A DNA stretch of 64,000 nucleotides from Schistocephalus solidus (Eukaryota > Platyhelminthes > Cestoda > Diphyllobothriidea > Diphyllobothriidae): contig WEDG01001037.1 of the NCBI GenBank assembly GCA_017591395.1, forward strand, positions 1 through 64,000. The letters run 5' to 3'. The notes under the pieces were generated by a model. The model was not told the DNA's origin. It searched no databases and was given only the letters and a program-made list of their open reading frames with translations. A program made the position numbers and the translations under genes. Below, one piece after another: positions 24,401 through 36,800 of this stretch. Within the stretch, counting starts at the first letter, position 1, and every line of letters begins with the position of its first letter.

Positions 24401-26230
24401 AAAGATATTGTTAGCCAATCTCGAGAATATTTAGAGCTTATATGGTCTCCCTTAAACTCGCAGCCTCCATGACATTAATTTCCCTCCCGACATATACTGC
24501 TTAAGCTTTCAGGAATTTTCAGAATGACTTATGATAAAAATAATCCATACTAGCAAACTGAGATCAGTCAGTACGCGCTGACTTGACTGTCAATCGATGG
24601 ATTCTGAATTCAAAACTTCGATCGATAATTTGCTCAGGGGTTTGGAGCGCAGTCATTCGCACATGTCTTAGCGGTGAGTGCGCTTGAACGTTTCGTGTGC
24701 AGAGTTTTGAGATCCTCATAGCTAGACCGTCGTCTGGGCCTCAACGCATCGGACAAAGGTGAGTTCGACCTCGTATGGAACATGCCTTCTCGTCTTGATT
24801 ACTCTGACCTCAGTAGTTCATACGTATGAGAACAATTTAAAATTTTAATCACAGTGTGCAGTACGGTTTGCCATTCTGCTGCTGTGACCTATTAGGCCTC
24901 GAAAACGCCTGCATAAGGTACTTCAGAGCACAGCGTATACGGATAAAACTTGCGGCTTCCTATCCTTATCCACCGTTAGGTAGGCTAGGTGCAAACTTGA
25001 CCACTTTTATCTCTGCGTGGAAAGAGCCCTTTAATATAGGAAGAGCCATTCCGGAAGAACCGTGGTGAGGACGTATGTGAAGTCCTTGTGTGCAGAGATA
25101 CCCTTCAGTAGACTGCTGCGATGATGAGACAACCGAGACACCCTTATTAATTGCCAGAAAACAGAAGTCATGAACTATTGTTACGTTCATCGACGGGACT
25201 CCATACCGTTCCCCTTTTCTCTTATTGCATGGTTTAAAGTCAGACCTGACCTCATCATTTGCTTTTAAATTAGTTAGTTAACTTAAACTTTCAGGTTCTC
25301 GCTCCAAACTGGCTCGAAATGCCATTTTGTAGAAAGTTTCAACGATACAGAAAGATATAGCACGTGGAAGACTGCTTTCCAGTGACATGTCCAGCCCACA
25401 CTGGGCGCCATTTTCAACTGACTCGATAATATACACAGATACATTTGTTAAATGCTTTGCAAAGAGTGTCAAATGGGCATACTAACCTTTTGTCTTCATA
25501 CACATTGAAAAAAACTTCGTTAATAACAGATGGAAAATCTTGTCAAATATGATAGAGAGCTGTATCTAGATCTTAACCCTTTTCGAACGGCTATGATTGT
25601 GTCGAATTATAGGAATAGACAGTACTAAACTAACACGCTCCCGAAACTGAACTCGCTCAAATTTGTTAAAATGTGAACGAAGACATTACTTTGATGTTCA
25701 CTATGTCAGTCTATGATAGGCTGCCAAAACGCGGTTTAAAATAGAAGAATTTCAACAGAAGTTCACATTTTTAATCAAGGCCAGGAAACGAACGCAGTAT
25801 TGCCCTCTGAACACCGTCTTTTGACAGTGTCAGTATAGTTTACAAAAAGAAAAAAACAAAAATATGGCACCTACGGCTTAGATGTGGTGTTCATCCTTGT
25901 CCTAACGTCTTACTCGCCTGGACGTAAGTCCTCACTAAGACCACCATCAACAACAAAAAACTGGTGCAGTTTTTTCAGACCGATAAACACTTCTCACCAT
26001 TCCAACGTACAACGCTATTGCTTCCATTTGTCCGTTCAGTGTTAAGGTCACGAGAGCCCCGTGAAGCGGACCATGGACGCATTTCAAAGAAGCTGGCTGC
26101 TAACATGAGTTTATTTTTTCCTGTGATAAACGGGCGCCATTTTCCCTGTTTCGCAGCATGGACATACACCCTGGTGCCATGGAAAAGGTTGACAAGGTGC
26201 AGTTTGCATAATTCGGATTAAATGCATTTC
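18430..26230. other. intergenic, no gene recognised
   Basis: Mostly AT-rich with only short open frames. Those that look somewhat protein-like are minus 19000-19308 (102 codons, Lys/Arg/Ser-rich), plus 21971-22396 (141 codons) and minus 23619-23990 (two overlapping frames). None carries a motif I can name, and none shows a convincing splice pattern. They are left unassigned. Confidence 0.5.
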
Positions 26231-26234
26231 ACAG

Positions 26235-26306
26235 CGCATCACCCACCATATGCGGAGTCGGCACTGGTGTTTGACGAACTCTACGTGACAGATTTCGACG
26301 ACCTAG
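26235..26306 (+). CDS. possible internal exon of an unrecognised gene
   Basis: A 72-nt open segment is bounded by an acceptor (GCATTTCACAG) and a strong donor (CTAG|GTAAGT). It encodes HHPPYAESALVFDELYV followed by TDFDDL and ends with one leftover base. That phase fits the candidate terminal exon at 29320-29405, giving Gly at the junction. I do not recognise the protein and cannot place a convincing upstream exon; a 38-nt GT-AG stretch just upstream (26197-26234) does not give an open frame in the needed phase. Confidence 0.35.
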
Positions 26307-26309
26307 GTA

Positions 26310-29300
26310 AGTGGAGGATTTCAAAGTCTTGGCAAATCACTGTCCAAATATAAAGGTTAAGCGATACAACTAAGAGACTGATTCGATATCAACACACATT
26401 ATCACTCCTTCCTATCAAACTATTGCAATTCAGAAAATTGGTCCTCAAGAGTAACTTTTGGAAGTATGTTAAGGTAAATCCGCACATCTGTATCGTGCTA
26501 CGTGTCGGTTCTGCAGCGCTGGTCCAGCAAATGCTCCACAGTACTTGAGACCGTTTTGTAGAGGAATTTCTATAGGAAGTGCGCAGGAATGCCAGTTATT
26601 TAAATCGCCACGTCCGCATGTTAACTACCTGGGGGGAGGGCTTTGTAAGCTCGCGAATCTGGCTCCTGAATTTTCCACCTTTGACGTGTGTTATTGGTGG
26701 TTATACCAAGTCCTGCTTTCTTCAGTACCTGAACTCTGTACCATGCTTATTTGATTTGTCATTTTGGTCATGCCCGGTCTCCGTTCACGAGACATTTGTG
26801 AGTGAATCTCGCTGGTGGTCAGATTTGGACATGGTTTCGCACTTCAGCCTTTATTTCATTCTGCGAAAAGGAACGTCTGAATGCAAACAGCAGCCCTCAA
26901 GCTGACATTTCGACGTAGATTCAACTGTCGGCAGGTATGGTAGCAGGTTTATTCTGTGCCTGGCGTGTCTGTTTGGTAGACGTCCTTAAATAATCCACTT
27001 CAACTATCGTTTAGTAGGCATAGTGCTTTAGAGTGGGGTTAACCTCAGATCGGGTCACCAGTCTGGGTCACCAGCTGTTGAAATGCGATTTTCGACAATT
27101 AAAAGGGTACCGAGGTCACAATTCTGGGAGAAATGTTATTTGGGTGACATCTACTGCCGCAAAACGGCATACGAGCGACTCCGAGTGCAGATGCATCAGC
27201 TGATTCGAAAAACCAAGTATCAGTCGTTGATGGTCTTATCCTCCCCTGCGCGAGATGTTTGCGTGTGCCCGATGAAATTTTTGAAGACAATATTATCGAT
27301 CGGTGTCACGCTTTCGGCCAGCCGAAGGCCGAGTGTTACGCGGCCTGTACAGTGAACTGTAAAGGATGTTTGGCCGGTTTCACGACATCGATTAAATTGC
27401 CGCAATGTACTTGAGCAGACATTGCCGGCTGGTTACAGCATTATGATGATAGGGAAAAGACGGTCGTAATGCTAAGAATTAGTAGATTCATAAACAAAAA
27501 CAAAAGCTTCGAGCTCGGATTCATATGTTGCGTTCCTAATGTCACTTTGATAGGTCCTGATCCAGCGCATACACCAGCTAATCAGTGCCAACTTTTTGAC
27601 TACCCACTGTGTATGGAGGTCAAAACAGCCGCGGTTCCGATTTTAATTCCCACAGCAATTCTGAGTCAGTTCCGAGTTGAGTTTGTAGTCACAATGTCGC
27701 GAACTCGTATGCTCAGTTAGACGGACAAATACTGCAAGATAGCGAAATGACCAAACCAGACTGCGCACAATCGATTAGCGAAGCACGATTGAAACCACAG
27801 ATTAGCCTCCAAAACAATCGCGTGCCCCCACAGGGTTCAGGAAATCCTCTTTGTCAGCTCCGGATGGCGACTACCAACTTCGTTAACTTCTGTCCATCTC
27901 ACTATTGTAGTTCCCCCGTGGCATGTGAGATACCTGGAGGGAGGACCGGTTGCTATACTTAAAGGCAATGGCAAGCTCACACGTCCAGTTTCTCTATTGC
28001 AGCAACTACTGTTAGTGAAATGACTGCCATTGAGTGCAAGTTGCGTATTCGGCCGTATGTCGAACCTGAAGAATTAGTTGTCATTGCGCATGCAGTTGTC
28101 AGGTTATCGGACACGCTTTAAAACCGATTCAATGGCTCACTCATCAATGCGACTATGCAGTCGATTTTCACAGCCATATACCATTGTTTCAACCGCCCTT
28201 GATAATGCTGAAACAATTAAATAGTAGGTTGCAGGAGTGAACGGTGGCATCTATTTTAACTCAAGACTGTCATGCCTCACACAAAGCCACCCCAGACAAC
28301 GTGGGCGATTCATAACTGAACCAAGTTCCTGGACAACTGGCGACCTATGGTCCTCGTGGTACGGATGATTCTGCTGCTAGGCAGTGGGGAATTTTCACTG
28401 AAGGAACACCTCCCTGATTACTGATGAGCATCAACCAGCCTCTGCGTGTGGTTGTTGGCTATGCTCGAGTTTCTCACACATTTTACATACAACCCCCCGA
28501 GCGAATGTCTCAATCTGCAAATTAGACCAGCAACTATTGCCCCCATTTAAGCAAAGCTCCCTATCTACATGCAACTCTAGGCATCTGCCGCCAGTGGAGA
28601 TTTACTATATTAATGCTGTTCCATATGTGACTGCTTCTGTTCACACTGCTATGACGTTACCATAACTTCTGAAAGATGAGCAAAGTGCACCAGCATCTTA
28701 AGGTCTCTAACTGGCTGAAAGTCTATAAAACATGGGTTGTTTTCCTGTTAGGCGCTTCACATCATGTTAAGGTTCATAGAATGGGTTTACTGAGCTCACA
28801 GATTTGCAATTTCCTCGGAAAACCAGTCATAATATTTATGATGAGCAACCAATCCGAAGCTAGTTACGGTTAACGTTCTACCAGCCTAGGCTATTAGACC
28901 ACGTCTAGAGCAGAGCTGGCAATTCAATCACTCGTCTGGCCTGGAATCGACCAATTATGATGCAGGAAGCTGACTACTCAAGCAGGGTTTTTTAATTTCA
29001 GCAGTTTATTTTTTAAGAAATTAATAAGTTACTTGGAGCTGATAGGTTTATTGGAGGGTCTAGTGGCAAAGACCGTAATTGGATTAATTTGGGCCGAAAT
29101 TCATCAGCCACTCTGGGATAACCAAGTGATATTTACAAGCTACCAACAGACAGTCAATAGTATAATTCACAAAATCATTTTCCACACTGGCTGCACGGGT
29201 TCTATCTATAAATAAATCCAAACTCTGAAAGTTCTTTAACAGGTTCATTAAATTAATGAGTGTTGTGGTAGTTGCAAATTATGAATAACTCAGGCATCTC

Positions 29301-29310
29301 GTGTTTTGCT
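26310..29310. other. no further feature recognised
   Basis: This would be the intron between the two candidate exons. It holds only short open frames (for example plus 27083-27355 and 27469-27720) without motifs, and no repeat that recurs in the window. Confidence 0.45.
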
Positions 29311-29319
29311 TCTATTTAG

Positions 29320-29405
29320 GCACAGAGCTGGCAACAGCTGAGGAAACTCAACATGCCCAGTTCCTCGAAATCTGTCACGAATTCCTCATCAAACACAAAT
29401 GCTGA
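29320..29405 (+). CDS. possible terminal exon of an unrecognised gene
   Basis: After the acceptor GCTTCTATTTAG the frame that continues 26235-26306 encodes TELATAEETQHAQFLEICHE and FLIKHKC, then TGA at 29403-29405. The sequence is acidic and helix-prone, looks protein-like, and is in phase with the earlier candidate exon (intron 3013 nt). No AATAAA is close downstream, which weakens the call. No family was recognised. Confidence 0.33.
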
Positions 29406-30289
29406 CTCCGCATATTCGGAGTGGTTTGCTGCAAAGTGTCTTTCATCCGAAGCCAGTGAAGCGACGATCAAACATTTACGATTGCTATCAATACCCTGTG
29501 CGGTCTTGGCGCATGTTTGAGCTCCCTCTCGAAAGGCAGAATTCTAAAAGACCGTGGAACAGCTGGGAAGACACTTCGCTTCCGCTGATATGGCCTTTGA
29601 CTCTAAGGAATGCGAGGATGCCTTCTAAGTATGCTGTTGGTGCAATGAAAGGTCACCGGTGCACGCGGATATTGCGAGAAACAGGGACCCTTCGCGTATT
29701 GTCTGACTTTGGCCAGCGTTTTTCCTTGTGCTTGCATATCTGCATATACATTTCCGAGATAAAGGACACTTAAGCAATACCTTCTCTCCTTTTCTTTTTC
29801 TATCGTCTAATCGGTTAGTTGAGTTGTTGGCAGATAATGTCATACAAACCTCTTATAGGTCTTTGACACTTGAACGGTGTTCTTCAAGAAAAGGGTTAAA
29901 ATCTAGACGCTATTCTCTATCACGATAAAAAAAGACTTGTCCTGTACGGCTTTAGGCTAGTCCAGAGTATCGGTCAAGGATGAAGTGACTAGTTAGATCC
30001 ATGAACTCAGTGTTTTGCAGACCTCCAAGTTTACTACTTCACGTTAGAAAAAACTAACAGGCAGTGGGGCTTACGGACGAAGAAGGAACTCTTGAAAATC
30101 AAAGGTAATCAGCTGGAAATCTCTTCGATGCGGAGCCATGTACACTAGAACAGTACATGAGGCGAGTTGCAAGTCTCCTGTTTACAGGCCATTCCGGCCA
30201 GCTACCCTAAAAGGGCAACTGATATTTGCCCTGCCTTACACTAACCCTTGAAAGCGAGGTCAAGCGTCGACATTGACCTTAAGTTAGGC

Positions 30290-30420
30290 ATATTATCCAT
30301 CATCAGCCCTCCTTACCTTAATCCAGGTGGGGCACCACCTGAGGCTAGAACCCGCGTTCTATTGATTAGAGGCTCAGCGCTTAATCATTGAGCAACAAAC
30401 TTGTTAGACCGGTTGAGCTC
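30290..30420 (-). repeat. tRNA-derived SINE-like repeat, head
   Basis: On the minus strand GTTGCTCAATGATTAAGCG resembles a tRNA D-arm (A box), and GCGGGTTCTAGCCTC resembles a T-arm (B box GGTTCRANNCC with one change). GGTGGTGCCCCACCTGG follows, as in the related copies at 30420-30710 and 37443-37660. Confidence 0.55.
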
Positions 30421-30710
30421 GGGAATATTGACGTTGACGGATGGATGCCTCCCCAATCGGTTACGGGATCAACTCGTCCCGCTCTGCCTTTGGGCTCATA
30501 AACCCCACCAGCAGTCCCAAAATGGCTTTTATAGGCCGATGAACATTACCGGCTAATACTATGGCGAATGGAATGGCAATTTCTGGCTTAGTTGCCGTCA
30601 TCAGCCAGCCACACCCCACCCAAGGTTGTGCACTACCCGAGGATTGAACCCACGATCTTGAGAATCCACGATGTGCTTGGACATATTAGCCAATCGCCGC
30701 CCAGACGTTG
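30420..30710 (-). repeat. tRNA-derived SINE-like repeat, head, body and tail
   Basis: The minus strand starts with GCGGCGATTGGCTAATATG (A-box-like) and GATCGTGGGTTCAATCCTCG (perfect B box GGTTCAATCC). A body follows with GCCAGAAATTGCCATTCC, then a tail with GACTGCTGGTGGGG. Body and tail recur on the plus strand at 37240-37380, and head and body at 37443-37660, which defines one family. Confidence 0.65.
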
Positions 30711-32059
30711 GGCCTACTGTTGTGCTGAAAAATTTAACATGACTCCCATCGAGCTGGATCAGCAGGTCTGCATTCTTCGTTTGAGGGTCATTGTCTTGAG
30801 TACTTTGATAAAGATCAGTGCGGAGTCTGTTCTGTTTTCCAACATGACGGAAAAACCACTGAATGCCACCGACTGGATCGTTTTAATGCATGATGATGCA
30901 TGCACGATGAGTATGGGCACCACTAGCACTCGCGCAATGCATTCTTAACACTGTGCAAACTTTTGCATTTAATATTTTTCGATGCCATTTTGTTGTCCTT
31001 GATTTTTATATCGGCTTGTGCGACAGTGTGTACTGGTTGGCGGCGTAATTTGAAGAGCGAATGTTAGCAAAAAAGGTCGGACTATGTTGATGAAGGTTCA
31101 AATATTAGTCTCTGAAGTGTCTGATCTGCCTGAGGTGGTCGGAAGTAAGTTCACCATTGTTAACTGTTTTTTATCTCTAATCTTTTCTTCAGTTGGCTGT
31201 TTGTCTGAGTTATTTACTTTTGCAGCGAGATATTTGACAATACTACTTAACCAACTGTTTAAAACGTCTCACCGCTGAGTATTCTGTCGGTGCATACGCG
31301 AGGATATCCAAGTGTTCTGGCCTCAACAACGACATCGTTGACTCAAATGATACTGCTACATTGGCTGCCAGGGCAGATAAACCCTTCGGAATTCCCTTCT
31401 AACTGTAAAATAATCTCTGCGCTACTTTTATATGTAGATAGGTTTTGTAATTTTTCTTGGTTAAACGTGAGAGCTGGAGAATAATGCTAAGGTTAGACTT
31501 GAACTGCAGATTCTCTTGCGACCTGGATTTGGGTTTATGGGTACAACTACCCAAGACTCATTGGATGGTTTATGGGTGCTATGGTACAGATTGCATGATT
31601 TGATTGGGGTCGCTTTAGGATTGTGATAGGGCCAAGCACAAAATCTGAATCTCACCCAGGTTTTGCACCATAAACGATCCCAATACTAATCCTCAGCGTT
31701 AAAATCACCCCAACTAAAACTTTTAATTTATTCTGGACCTAGTCACAGTGCTGCTGCACTGCAATAGATAAAGATTTCGTCACCCAAACGAATATTTCGC
31801 TGAGAAAAAATCAGAAAAAGCAACGAGGGATTTCATCAAGATACACCTCAGCGGTCAATCGTTTGCAGTAAATGCAAGAGCGATTGCCTCAAAGCAGGAT
31901 TTCGATTATATTTTTAGCAATTGCTTGAGTCAGCTTCTTACCTTCTATACAGGTGACACATAATGTAAGCCTTTATGAAGTTAGCGGTGATCGGATTTGC
32001 CAAACCTTGCCATCCGAGAAGCACCAGCGATCCACCAGCAACGAGTCGGTGGCTCAAAC

Positions 32060-32610
32060 ACGAAGCTCTGTGTGAACAATCTTCAAACGGATTAAGAGTC
32101 GTTGCAGTCGGCCGGAGGAAAACGTATGCGAGACCTTCAATCTCTACGACCAAGTTATGCAGAATGGCTATCTGAATGAATTTATGAGTTGATGCCTGCG
32201 CGTTCGGCCCCAGAGGACCCTATCAGAAACATCACCAAGGATAGTCCATGCCCTTCAGGCACGTCTCAGCAGTGATTGAGCGCATTGTTCCGGGAGTAGC
32301 TTTTGGAATTTCACACCCACTCAACGTTACCATGCGCAGCAGAATGATGAAAATCAAAGACCGAATAAATCTCAAAGAGCGATCTGTAGTAGTATATCGC
32401 TTCACATGCATAAACCATGCTTGTAACTACACAGGTCAGACGGAACGCATGTTTGGCTCATGCAAAAAGGAACATAAGCTGACTGGTCAAGTGGCAATGA
32501 ATTACCGCAATTTTCTGCCCACACCTACGAAACAGGCCATGATTTCAACTTTGCAGCCAGCAAGTAAATCGCCCAGCCGGAAAAAAGATGAGGTAAGAAT
32601 TAGTTGAAGC
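32060..32610 (+). mobile_element. Penelope-like element, GIY-YIG C-terminus
   Basis: The plus strand encodes RPEENVCETFNLYDQVMQNG and then, in the long frame 32248-32607, RSRMMKIKDRINLKERSVVV, YRFTCINHACNYTGQTERMF and KKEHKL. This is the GIY-YIG nuclease pattern of Penelope retroelements (VVYxIxC....YxGxTxR....RxxEH). After a frameshift AHTYETGHDFNFAA continues the same domain, like HxxxxGHxFxF. The tyrosine of YTG and the Arg of TER are kept. The reverse transcriptase part is absent or unrecognisable upstream. Confidence 0.8.
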
Positions 32611-33748
32611 CTGTTGCACGGATGTGAACTCATGCAATAGAGGTATTTATTTGGCATTGATGTATCTTTTGGTCTTTATTTTTGTCATCGGTGCAAACTA
32701 AATCTTGGGTCAGGCATGCATTGCTGCTGGGATGATAAGTCGCTCTACGTTCTTGAAAGGTCGGAAAGATAAAATCTCGGTTCCGGTGCTTCACCAGCAG
32801 CTTTCATTAAACTAATCTGGCTTTCTTTGCTTTACAAGCTTAACTCTTTCCAAAACATGGTAATGACAAGCCTTTGTATCATGATCTTCATTGGATATGA
32901 TTGTGGCTGTTGTGCGAGATGAGAAATGGGGTCTATTGCCAAATAAATCATACACTCGCCCTCCTTATCTATTTGCAAATGAAGCTGGCTGATGAAGAAT
33001 CCACTTAATTCAGTCGATTTCTCTCCCCTCTTTAGATAATGCGTAACTGCAATTTAGTGGACCTACCACGGCAATAGTGCGGGTAGGACATTAAAAAGCT
33101 CGCAGGCGTCGAAATAATTAACTGATGAATAAGCTTCAGAGAAGCATCCAAGGTTGGTATTACTTATTTGGCCCAACTGATAGGACATGGCACAGGGAAT
33201 GCTCGTCCTTCCCGAAACACTGGTGATCTAGAGCCAAATTAAAGAAGGCAGTAATATTCCGATTCATATACCTGACATTAACCCTAATCTTAACATTCAA
33301 CCTAATGTGAACCATTGCCCTCACCTAAATCTCAATCTAAACGTTTGAAATCTATAATCTTACTTTTAATTTATTGAAAGACAAAGGCTCCTACTGCACC
33401 CACCTCCATGTCGGTCCACTACTGACTTCTGGAGAAGTTGGAATTGTCAGCCTGTAGACGTTGGAACCGGATCTGAGACCAGTCTCCTGTGAGTGGAGTG
33501 TCCAATCAACTGGAATTCGTTTTAAGTATCGTAATGCGCAATTAGAACGGATACCTGACTAGTAAAAGTTAAAAAATAAGTAACGAATGAGACTGAACTT
33601 ACCCATTGTCAAGTAGGGTAAGGCGCCATTCGAGTGGCTACGGCGAAAATGTTTCAAAGGTACTCGCAAAAATGGTCAACGCCGGGATGATCACCTCGAG
33701 CACTTGCAGCAGGTGATTCATGGTACGGATAACCCAAGGCTGCTGTAC

Positions 33749-34003
33749 TCAGAATTCCGATACTTTGTGCAGGAACCGACAGATGCTGCCTGGAATTTTC
33801 AGCAGGTTTTTCTTTTCGAGGGTCGGCGAGCTTTTCCTGACTGACAGGAAAAGCTCTTTTGAACCAGCGCACTCCTCAGACATGAGATTACTCATCTCGC
33901 TTATGCTCCAACAACTTACAACCCTTGTCAGGACACTTGCTCTCTGATATGTTTGAGACAAATCAACAAGGTCATCCTTTATAGTTGCAACCTCCAGCGA
34001 CAT
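33749..34003 (-). other. unassigned minus-strand ORF
   Basis: An 84-codon frame (SLEVATIKDDLVDLSQTYQR, then KNLLKIPGSICRFLHKVSEF) that continues in another frame as MNHLLQVLEVIIPALTIF looks protein-like. I recognise no family and see no splice evidence. Confidence 0.2.
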
Positions 34004-34349
34004 GAAATAGAGAACTGCAACTCACGGAGGCTCTGACATCCGTGCATTTTGGGGACCTCTCTTTCAAATCCCCCGGAGGAGCGGACGACGACCAAGAAAA
34101 CTTCAACTACCATCATGGCACCAAAGTTCACGATATCAACCTCGATATTGATTATAAGGACGGCAAGTAGTGAATTGTGACCTTCGTTTGGCCAGATAAT
34201 TTGTCGGCAGTATTAGTCCCTCATGCTGGCACTAGTTGCTCCGTGCTCTATCAGAATTTTTTGTGGATTTTCTGCTAGGGTTAGACATGGAATGCGACGT
34301 GCTTGATGAAACAGGCAGGATACAGCAGACTATTTCATTCTTAATTTCG

Positions 34350-34535
34350 TGGATTGTCGCTAGCAGAATGGTTACGGGACGAACACACACTCGGTTCACA
34401 CTCGAGACCCTCCAGCCGCCGCATAGTGACTAGCATTATTATAAGCAGAGGAAACTTACAACACAGACAAGGTAGACAGTTTTCTCTTGTCTTTGTCGGT
34501 AATAATCTGCATTCTTACTTGCCAGAAATTGTGAG
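34350..34535 (+). repeat. SINE-like repeat, diverged copy
   Basis: TCTCTTGTCTTTGTCGGTAA followed by TAATCTGCATTCTTACTT matches the body at 37285-37325 (TCTCTTGTCTTTTTCGGCAA, TATTCATCTGCTTACTTT). A GGTTCACACTCGAGACC segment upstream could be a decayed B box. Confidence 0.5.
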
Positions 34536-35249
34536 GCCTTCACTGATTTCGGAAATCCATTTGCTTTTATGCATATTTTATAGGAAGCACGCATAAAAAT
34601 ATGCTTTCTTATATTGATTGGTTAGAAAATTGGGTCTTTATCACGTTTTATACTTTCGGTATCTTTCGGTTTTAGAAAGTTTCGGATTATGATGTTTTTT
34701 GAGGCCGCCAAGTGTTTCTTTATAAAACATAATCTCCGTAAAATTATTCATTTTGCGTACAATGTATACAAATGATCCATATGTGTCAGAAAATATTATG
34801 ATATTTGAGTTACCTCTGCCTCATATCGTAGAGGAACGCGTGATTCCATTATAAAGTATATATAGTATACAATAAACTGTTTGTAAACCTTAAGTACAAG
34901 TCTAATTGCTGGTAGGGTTCAAAATTATTCAGTAATTGAGAAATGTTTATTGTTTACATGCTAGTGTGTCATACACATCTGTGTACGTACTCTTAATAAC
35001 GTATGCTATACAAATGGTATTTACAAAATACAAGTAGCATTGTTTTTCCAAATAATTCCTGTTAGGAGTCGACGTGATATTGCTTCGTATTAAGATCGTC
35101 GAGGGAAAACAAGCTACACATATATTTATCCAAGCGATTCTTGAAAAAGTCTAGGGATGTCACCTCCACGACTAATTGCTGGAGACCATTCGCTTAAACA
35201 ACCTTAATTAAGTGAATTGTTCGAATTGAAATCAAATTTCAGAATTTCG

Positions 35250-35675
35250 GTCGATATATTTTGTGTTGGTTTGTTTATATTGTTTGTTCTGGTTTCAAGT
35301 GTTACCTACCCAGACCTGGAAGCAAGAAGTTTTGAAGATCACTAGGGTGAGCGTGCCTCATAGAGGGCAATCCAGGTGAGTTCATTTAGGATTACTGCCA
35401 GGAGCATCAGTAAGCATTGGTGCTGAATCCAGTAATAACAAGAGGCAGGAGAAGGAAGTAGTGCTTTCGTAAAAAAGATGTATGGGAGGATTTTGGTTCT
35501 TTTTCTACTGCTTGTTGGAGCATAACAAAAAATGAAACTAAGGTAAAATTGCTGCACCACCCAGAGTCTCGCGCAAAAGGCAATGAACTGGAAAAACCGT
35601 CTGTGTAAAATTAAAAAAGACAAAAAGAGTCTATGGGAAGGGTGATAAATTCAAAAAGGTTGTCATTAAAATATT
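35250..35675. repeat. kelch-locus duplicon, copy A
   Basis: This block matches 48096-48520 over its full length in the same orientation. Shared anchors include AAGAAGTTTTGAAGATCACT versus AAGAAATTTTGAAGACCACA, GCCTCATAGAGGGCAAT, GTAAGCATTGGTGCTGA and GGTGATAAATTCAAAAAGGT. It precedes the broken kelch exon at 36214, just as copy B precedes the intact exon at 51341. Confidence 0.8.
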
Positions 35676-36213
35676 ATTGATATCCGCTTGTTCCCCTTCA
35701 ATATCCCGAACCACTCGCGAGCATCATGGATCTGCCACAGCATCCTTGATGATTTATAATTAAAAAAAGCAAATGTGCTCTCAGACTATTTTTTACTTGT
35801 AAAATGCATTCATCTTAGATGCAAAAGTAAAATATTTAATGTTTCATGCATGTCATTTAATAATTTTGATGCCAGTGCAGTTCTCCATTGGCTGGCGGGA
35901 TTCCTAATTCACCGAATGATAAATTTCTACTCTTTAATGCTAATACTGTGACAGAGACCAGCTTATGAGTGCTTGCGGTGAAATGCCAGGGAATAGTATG
36001 ATCAAACTGTCCTCGGCTGCCGGAGCTCTCCGTTTAGATAGGGCTTGTCTATCCTTAAGGATATAGTTTCGGCATAATGGGTCTGGATCTGAATCATGCT
36101 CGATCGATAATAGCAGATGTACTAACACTATTTCTGGATTTCGAAAGAGTCTAGTGTTATTGCTTAATTTTTATATATGAAGGAATTTATTCAAAGTAAA
36201 TATTCCATTGCAG

Positions 36214-36498
36214 GTGGAAACAACTACCCAGTTCACAGACACCTGTTGCGGAGACATAATGGCTAATGTTGAATATGGGCGTGTATTTCTCGTGGGTGGT
36301 AAGATAAAAAAAAAAATATACTTCCGATCATTTGCTGTGTGCGTCGACGATTGTAAGAAATTTATGTTAGTTGATTGGTCCAGCGTAGTGCGTGTGGGCC
36401 CTGAACCTTATGGGAAAGTTTTTGCTCTGAGTGTGGTCATCATCGGCGCCTGTGGGTGGCATTTGGTGTATGAGATGGCCAGACATTTAATCTTTTAG
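36214..36498 (+). pseudogene. duplicated kelch exon, broken
   Basis: The sequence CCATTGCAG|GTGGAAACAACTACCC parallels CCCATTGCAG|ATGGAAACAACTGCCC at exon 7 of the KLHL gene (51341). The correct frame starts WKQLPSSQT, as in exon 7, but a stop appears after 14 codons, and a shifted frame then gives YGRVFLVGG, the next kelch strand. Later parts (LSVVIIGACG) are only faintly alike. The upstream intron also matches (GAATCATGCTCGATCGATAA versus GGATCGTGCTCTATCGAGCA). The copy is therefore genomic, not retroposed, and not functional. Confidence 0.8.
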
Positions 36499-36504
36499 TT
36501 CATT

Positions 36505-36800
36505 TGTGTCTAGTACATATGACTGCGAGCGATCGCCACACGGTGTATACCAGAAGAGTTGCGTGGGCCGCTATGGTATACAGTGAAGTGTGACTTGGCT
36601 CCATTGACCGGTATTTCCTTTGTGCAAATGTCGGGATGGCGGACTTCATTTAGGTAGCAGAAATCCACGTTTTCCTGATAAAAGTCTCGCTCCGTCAGAC
36701 TTTGCTTACCAGTGTGCAAAATGCAAAACCAAGTGTCCACTCCCGATTTAGTGGTCCAGCTCATGCACTATACACCCGCGCCACTGCACTAGGATTATGA
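36505..36800 (-). pseudogene. RTE-like LINE endonuclease fragment
   Basis: The minus strand encodes SGVDTWFCILHTGKQSL, CYLNEVRHPD and HFTVYHSGPRNSSGIHRVAI. This is the N-terminal part of the apurinic endonuclease of flatworm RTE-type LINEs, where SExRxPD carries the catalytic Glu and YHSG....GVGI follows. It starts 7 bases past the end of the duplicated kelch sequence. The rest of the element is absent. Confidence 0.72.

Noticed and set aside
33270..33360. Telomere-like CCTAA-rich stretch
   Set aside because: The spacing is irregular and no hexamer repeats occur in tandem; it looks like chance or a very old simple repeat.
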